64,000 nt of DNA from Sulfuricurvum sp. Lineage in GTDB: Bacteria > Campylobacterota > Campylobacteria > Campylobacterales > Sulfurimonadaceae. The notes under the pieces were generated by a model. The model was given only the letters and a program-made list of their open reading frames with translations, searched no databases and was not told where the DNA came from. This document shows, piece after piece, positions 59,211 through 64,000 of this stretch. The stretch is from contig NZ_JAQTNN010000002.1 of the NCBI RefSeq assembly GCF_028713855.1, forward strand, positions 204,182 through 268,181. Direction: 5' to 3'. Numbering within the stretch: the first letter of the stretch is position 1; every line of letters begins with the position of its first letter. The position numbers and the translations under genes were made by a program.

Positions 59211-62200
59211 TTACCCTTTTTGTAAATCATTTTAAACGCAGGCGGCAAAATGAGAAGTGTTAAAATCGTTGATGTTACCAATCCCCCCAATACAACTATC
59301 GCCAGCGGTTTTTGGATTTCACTCCCGACGCCTGAGGCAAACAGCAACGGTAAAAGACCCAAAGCGGCTATAAAAGCCGTCATAAGGACAGGGCGAAGCC
59401 GTCTGCGTGCCCCCTCTGCAACCGCATCATCGATTGAATAGCCATTTCCTAAAAGGGTATTAAAATAACTGACCATAACAACCCCGTTGAGTACCGCGAT
59501 TCCGAAAAGTGCGATAAATCCGACGGATGCCGGAACAGAGAGATACTCTCCGCTCAAATACAGTGAAATGATACCTCCGGTCACTGCAAACGGAATGTTA
59601 AGCAAAATAAGAGCGGTCGCACTCACAGAACGGAATGTAAAGAAAAGAATCAGGAAAATGACCCCGATACTGATGGGGATAACCGTCATTAACTTAGCGG
59701 CAGCACGTTGCTGATTTTCAAATTGTCCGCCGTACACGATGCTATACCCTTGAGGAAGTTTAATATTGGTATCGATTTTTTGTTTGGCTTCCTCTACAAA
59801 GCCGACCAAATCCCGCCCTTCAACATTCGCGCGAACCGTACTGTATCGTTTCCCATTTTCACGATCTACCTTCAAAGCCCCTTCACTGGTTTCAATTTGA
59901 GCCACACTTGAAATAGGGACCGAGAATCCGTCGCTTAAGGGAAGCTCCAGTGATTTGAAAAGCTCCATATCTTGAGAGACTTCACTGTCAAGCCTCATCA
60001 AAACGGGGATTCTTGTATTATCGACCGAAAGCTCATCAATCGTAACCCCTTCTAAAGCCGTTTTTAGAAACAGTTCGAGTTCAGCCGTATCAACACCGGT
60101 CTTGGCCGATTCGGTCCGGTTAGGTTTTACGCTGAGATAATTTACCCCTTCGTTAAGTGTTGTAAACACTTCGGACGACCCTTTTATCTCGCCAAGCGTA
60201 TCGGCAATAGTTTGACTGAGTTCATTCAGTTTGTCAATGTCGTTTCCATAAATCTTGATCGCCAAATCACCCCGGGAACCTGTTAGCATTTCCGATATAC
60301 GCATTTCGATCGGTTGGGTAAAGCTAAAACTGATGCCCGGAAAATTTTTAAGCGACTCTTGAATTTTACTTTTGATCTCTTCTTTATTCTTCGCTTTCCA
60401 TTCTGTTTGCGGTTTTAGCGTAATAAACGTATCCGTTTGATTTAACCCCATAGGATCCAGTCCGAGTTCATCGGATCCGGTTCTCGCAACAATCGTTTTG
60501 ATTTCAGGAACATGCTCAATTAACGTACGTTGTATGGCCAGATTAAGTTCTTTGGATTTTTCAAGTGAAATAGAAGGAGGGGTTTCAATCCCTAAAATAA
60601 TATCTCCCTCATCCAAAGTCGGCATGAAGCTTTTTCCTACAAATGCGAACAGAGTAAAGCTGATAATTAAGAAAACAATAGCTCCGGTAAAAAGGACTTT
60701 TGTACGGGTCAATGCAAATTTGAGCATCGGTTCATACAAACGCGCAAAGAATTTACCGACAAACGTATCTTCATGAGGGGTACTCTTTAAAATCAAAGAA
60801 CTCACAACCGGAATAAGCGTTAATGACAGAAGAAGCGAACCGAAAAGTGCGAAAACGATCGTCATCGCTACCGGAGCAAATAATTTCCCTTCCAGTCCTT
60901 CCAGTGTCAATAACGGTAAAAAGACGACGGCAATAATCAAAATACCGCTGAAAACGGCGGTACTCACCTCTTTGGTAGCTCGATAAATTTGATGCAATTT
61001 TGGAAGTGACGTATCATTTTCACTTAGTTTGGCAAACGCATTTTCAACGACTACGACAGCGGAATCAACTAGCATACCGATGGCGATAGCCAATCCTCCC
61101 AAACTCATCAAATTGGCACTCAATCCAAAATATTTCATCATTAAAAAAGCAATCGCGATTGAAAACGGCAAGATGACACTTACGGCTATTGCCGCACGGA
61201 CATCCCCCAAAAAGACCATTAACAGAACGATAACCAATACGATAGCTTCCACCAACGCTTTGGAAACCGTACCGACTGCCTTCTCGATAAGATTGCTCCG
61301 ATCATAAAAAGGGACAATACTCACACCTGCGGGAAGCATCGGTTTCAGTTGATCGAGCCTTTCTTTGATCTGTGAAATAGTCTCTTGGGCATTTGCCCCT
61401 TTAAGCGTCAGGACCAGACCCTCAGTCGCTTCTCCGACACCATCTTTGGTAACAAATCCCAATCGCGTTCTCGAATCGTCTCGTACTTCACAAAAATCGC
61501 CTACACGGATCGGTCCGTTATGGGAATGGATCGTGATATTAGCAATTTCACTCGCATCTTTGACACCGCTTTGAACTTTAACCAAATAGCTCTCTTCGTT
61601 TGCGTCGACCCGTCCCGCACCGTCATTTTTCAGATTTTTTTCCAAAGTATCCTGCAATGTACTCAAAGGAATCCCCAGATTGCGCATTGCCGTATAATCA
61701 GGCTGTACTACAATAGCACGAGCTTCACCGCCAAGCGAATTGACATCCGCCACCCCTTTTGCACCCCGTAATACCGGACGAATGACAAAATCGAGTAATT
61801 CACGTTTCTCTTTTGGGCTTATATTCCCTTCAATCGTAAACATAAATGCTTCGCCCAACGGTGTCGTGATAGGTGCCATCCCCCCTTCCACCCCTTTTGG
61901 AAGTGACGGCAAAAGCGATGCAAGTTTTTCAGAAACTTGATTACGCGCCCGATAAATATCCGTACCGTCATTAAAATCAATCGTTATGTCGGCAATCGCA
62001 TATTTTGATGTACTCTTGAGAAGCTTTTCATTTTCCAATCCCAATAATTCTGCTTCTAACGGTTTAACAACACGGTTTTCAACCTCTTCAGGGGTCATTC
62101 CCGGTGCTTTCAAAATGATTTTCACCTGAGTCGATGAAATATCCGGAAAAGCATCAATCGGTATTTTATAAAACGAATAGACCCCATACCCGAATAGGGC

Positions 62201-62263
62201 CAGGGAGAGGAGAATGACGATGAGCCGCTGTTTGAGAGAAAATTCAATAATAGAGTTCAGCAT
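59207..62263 (-). CDS. Heavy-metal efflux RND transporter (CusA/CzcA family)
   Basis: 1018 aa; IPIDAFPDISSTQVKI; GGLAIAIGMLVDSAVVVVENAF; 12-TM RND layout. Confidence 0.93.
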   Translation of the reverse strand: MLNSIIEFSLKQRLIVILLSLALFGYGVYSFYKIPIDAFPDISSTQVKIILKAPGMTPEEVENRVVKPLEAELLGLENEKLLKSTSKYAIADITIDFNDGTDIYRARNQVSEKLASLLPSLPKGVEGGMAPITTPLGEAFMFTIEGNISPKEKRELLDFVIRPVLRGAKGVADVNSLGGEARAIVVQPDYTAMRNLGIPLSTLQDTLEKNLKNDGAGRVDANEESYLVKVQSGVKDASEIANITIHSHNGPIRVGDFCEVRDDSRTRLGFVTKDGVGEATEGLVLTLKGANAQETISQIKERLDQLKPMLPAGVSIVPFYDRSNLIEKAVGTVSKALVEAIVLVIVLLMVFLGDVRAAIAVSVILPFSIAIAFLMMKYFGLSANLMSLGGLAIAIGMLVDSAVVVVENAFAKLSENDTSLPKLHQIYRATKEVSTAVFSGILIIAVVFLPLLTLEGLEGKLFAPVAMTIVFALFGSLLLSLTLIPVVSSLILKSTPHEDTFVGKFFARLYEPMLKFALTRTKVLFTGAIVFLIISFTLFAFVGKSFMPTLDEGDIILGIETPPSISLEKSKELNLAIQRTLIEHVPEIKTIVARTGSDELGLDPMGLNQTDTFITLKPQTEWKAKNKEEIKSKIQESLKNFPGISFSFTQPIEMRISEMLTGSRGDLAIKIYGNDIDKLNELSQTIADTLGEIKGSSEVFTTLNEGVNYLSVKPNRTESAKTGVDTAELELFLKTALEGVTIDELSVDNTRIPVLMRLDSEVSQDMELFKSLELPLSDGFSVPISSVAQIETSEGALKVDRENGKRYSTVRANVEGRDLVGFVEEAKQKIDTNIKLPQGYSIVYGGQFENQQRAAAKLMTVIPISIGVIFLILFFTFRSVSATALILLNIPFAVTGGIISLYLSGEYLSVPASVGFIALFGIAVLNGVVMVSYFNTLLGNGYSIDDAVAEGARRRLRPVLMTAFIAALGLLPLLFASGVGSEIQKPLAIVVLGGLVTSTILTLLILPPAFKMIYKKGK

Positions 62264-63312
62264 TATTCAAATCCCAATCCGCTTAATGCACCTTTTAGGG
62301 TAATGATCCCGTCACTCGCAACTTTTGATGCAGAGTCCAACCCCTCAGGTTTCACTGCGATATAATCTTTATAAATCTTCTGAATCTGTATGGTTTGAGG
62401 TTTAAATCCTGTCGGCGTTAGTACAAAGCAGATATCATTTTTCTTGTATTTAGTAACCGAAGAGCGTGGAATTAATATCCATTTATCGGTTTGCATTGAA
62501 GCAATATAAAACTCACCCGAAGTCCCTGCACGGTTATTATTGTTGGCATTCAAGACAGCAATAGCGGTCGCAGAATTACTCATGACATCCACGGCGGAAG
62601 AGACTGCTGTGATCTTTCCGGCTTCTGCACCTGTCTTGTCCATAACCAGCGCACCTTTATGGATGCTTCCGATCATTTTAGGAGGGATTTTGATAAACGC
62701 ACTGAGGGCATTTGCACTGGCAATTTTTAGATAAGGGACAAACGGTTCAATCTTTTCTCCGGCTTTGAGAGGAGCATGCGCCAATATACCGCTTTGACGG
62801 GCTCTAATCGTAAACATCATCCCGTTTTTCGGGTGAATATCCGCACCTGAAAAAACAAATCGGTTTTCTATCTCGGCGACTTTGGATTTCAGACTCAGAA
62901 CTTCAATGCTGCTTTTTTGCGATTCGCGCAAAGATATCACTCCGTCTTTGTACAGAGTATCATCTTTTTTTGCATACTCTTGAGCCAATTTAAGGCGATT
63001 TCGAAGATCGTTGAGCTCATAGCTGCTTGAAAGTAATTCTGAAGAGGCAATGGTGCAAATCACTTCCCCTTTTTTGACGCTATCCCCGGTTTGTTTCATC
63101 AGCTCCGCCACCGTAGCTTCACCGCTTAACGTATAACTTCTAGCACCCTTGTCGCTGTAATCAAATGTTCCGATAAACGGTCCCATGGCTTCAGACTTGA
63201 TCATTCGTACTTGTTCTACTGCGATGCCCATTTTTTTCATCTGAGCTTCATTCATTGTAATTTGTGCCATTAATGCCGTAGCACTTAATAGAATCAATAA
63301 ACTTTTTTTCAT
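62263..63312 (-). CDS. RND membrane fusion protein (CusB/CzcB family)
   Basis: VAELMKQTGDSVKKGEVICTIASSELLSSSYELNDLRNRL; overlaps the RND gene. Confidence 0.88.
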   Translation of the reverse strand: MKKSLLILLSATALMAQITMNEAQMKKMGIAVEQVRMIKSEAMGPFIGTFDYSDKGARSYTLSGEATVAELMKQTGDSVKKGEVICTIASSELLSSSYELNDLRNRLKLAQEYAKKDDTLYKDGVISLRESQKSSIEVLSLKSKVAEIENRFVFSGADIHPKNGMMFTIRARQSGILAHAPLKAGEKIEPFVPYLKIASANALSAFIKIPPKMIGSIHKGALVMDKTGAEAGKITAVSSAVDVMSNSATAIAVLNANNNNRAGTSGEFYIASMQTDKWILIPRSSVTKYKKNDICFVLTPTGFKPQTIQIQKIYKDYIAVKPEGLDSASKVASDGIITLKGALSGLGFE

Positions 63313-64000
63313 TACCAAATCCCCCCTAGTTTTTCTTCGATTGCAGACATTTCTTCAATGTAGTTTTGTTTGACTTGCAGCGTGCGTAAGCGTGCATCAT
63401 AGTAAGCGTTTTTGGATGCAAGATATTCAAACTGCCCAATTACACCCCCCTCATACCCTTTTTGAGCTATCGTAAAGAGAGTTTCATAACTGTTTTCGTT
63501 TTCGCTTAAAACCTTGATTCTCTCTTCACGCTCTTGTAAATGTTCCACCAATCCGCGAACACTGATGTGAAGTTTTTGTTTGCTTACTTCTCGCAAATGG
63601 ACCAAAGCACTTCGTTCGCTCATCAATGCGGCAACTTTATTCTCATTTTTACTGCTGAGTGCCAGCGGAACGGTCAGACGGAAATCTAGACTATTTTGTG
63701 TAGGCTCCTGTGTCATTCCAACCCCAAGTGAGACGGATTCGATTGTAGAGTGGCGCAACGTGGAAATCTGGGCATCTATCGCTTCAATCCGGACGTTCAA
63801 TGATTTCAACAACGGTGCATTGTTAATACGCTCCTCCAATGCAGCTGTTTTTATAAATTCAAAATTTATGTCATCGACGATAACGTTTTCCTGCGACATA
63901 ACCGATTCTTTTAGATAGTGCTGTGCATGTTCAGCTTCCATCATTACCGCGGCTACTTCTTGAAGTGTATTTTTGTATTCGCTTTCCAAACGCAAAAGTT
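63312..64000 (-). CDS. RND outer-membrane factor (CusC/CzcC, TolC family), 5' end outside window
   Basis: Helical TolC-type repeat; FTIAQKGYEGGVIGQFEYLASKNAYYDARLRTLQVKQNYIEEMSAIEEKLGG. Confidence 0.8.
   Translation of the reverse strand, partial: LLRLESEYKNTLQEVAAVMMEAEHAQHYLKESVMSQENVIVDDINFEFIKTAALEERINNAPLLKSLNVRIEAIDAQISTLRHSTIESVSLGVGMTQEPTQNSLDFRLTVPLALSSKNENKVAALMSERSALVHLREVSKQKLHISVRGLVEHLQEREERIKVLSENENSYETLFTIAQKGYEGGVIGQFEYLASKNAYYDARLRTLQVKQNYIEEMSAIEEKLGGIW

Noticed and set aside
1-64000. CRISPR array, prophage, transposon or integron
   Set aside because: No direct-repeat/spacer pattern, integrase, transposase or phage structural genes seen; the two tRNAs are not followed by an integrase or obvious att duplication

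Overview
The window is chromosomal DNA from a Campylobacterota (epsilonproteobacterial) organism, probably Sulfuricurvum/Sulfurimonas-like judging by gene content. It is densely packed, with no phage, transposon, rRNA or CRISPR array seen. Conserved genes: prs (partial), lepA, comF-like, grpE-dnaK, proA, crcB, plsC, purQ-purS-purC, a ctp-type protease, an ABC-F ATPase, mntP, tRNA-Glu and tRNA-Lys. There is a c-di-GMP/two-component signalling set and several metal and sulfur accessory modules: a CDF/CsoR-family pair, an SO_0444-like permease, a CusCBA/CzcCBA-type RND operon with its two-component system, and a TolC/HlyD/FtsX/ATPase exporter. Two regions look most novel. (1) 36.4-40.3 kb: a divergent cluster with good Fur-box-like sites. 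It has ApbE on one side. On the other are a coiled-coil outer-membrane porin, a periplasmic FMN-binding protein with a TGATLS flavinylation motif, and two small His-containing membrane proteins. I read it as a candidate iron-regulated, flavin-based electron-transfer system. (2) 43.2-50.9 kb: two paralogous ArsR-family regulators and four strong copies of a palindrome (consensus TTAGCwAwTTTGCTAA). The palindromes sit in front of rhodanese/DsrE/DsbD, a DsrE-like protein, a double-methyltransferase fusion and a thioredoxin-like protein, suggesting a compact local regulon. Smaller signals include a hairpin covering the Shine-Dalgarno of a Crp/Fnr gene and overlapping its predicted promoter, a three-palindrome element after dnaK, a 51-aa entericidin-like lipoprotein absent from the ORF track, and a degenerate HPt domain. 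All assignments come from reading sequence and protein motifs; no database search was run.
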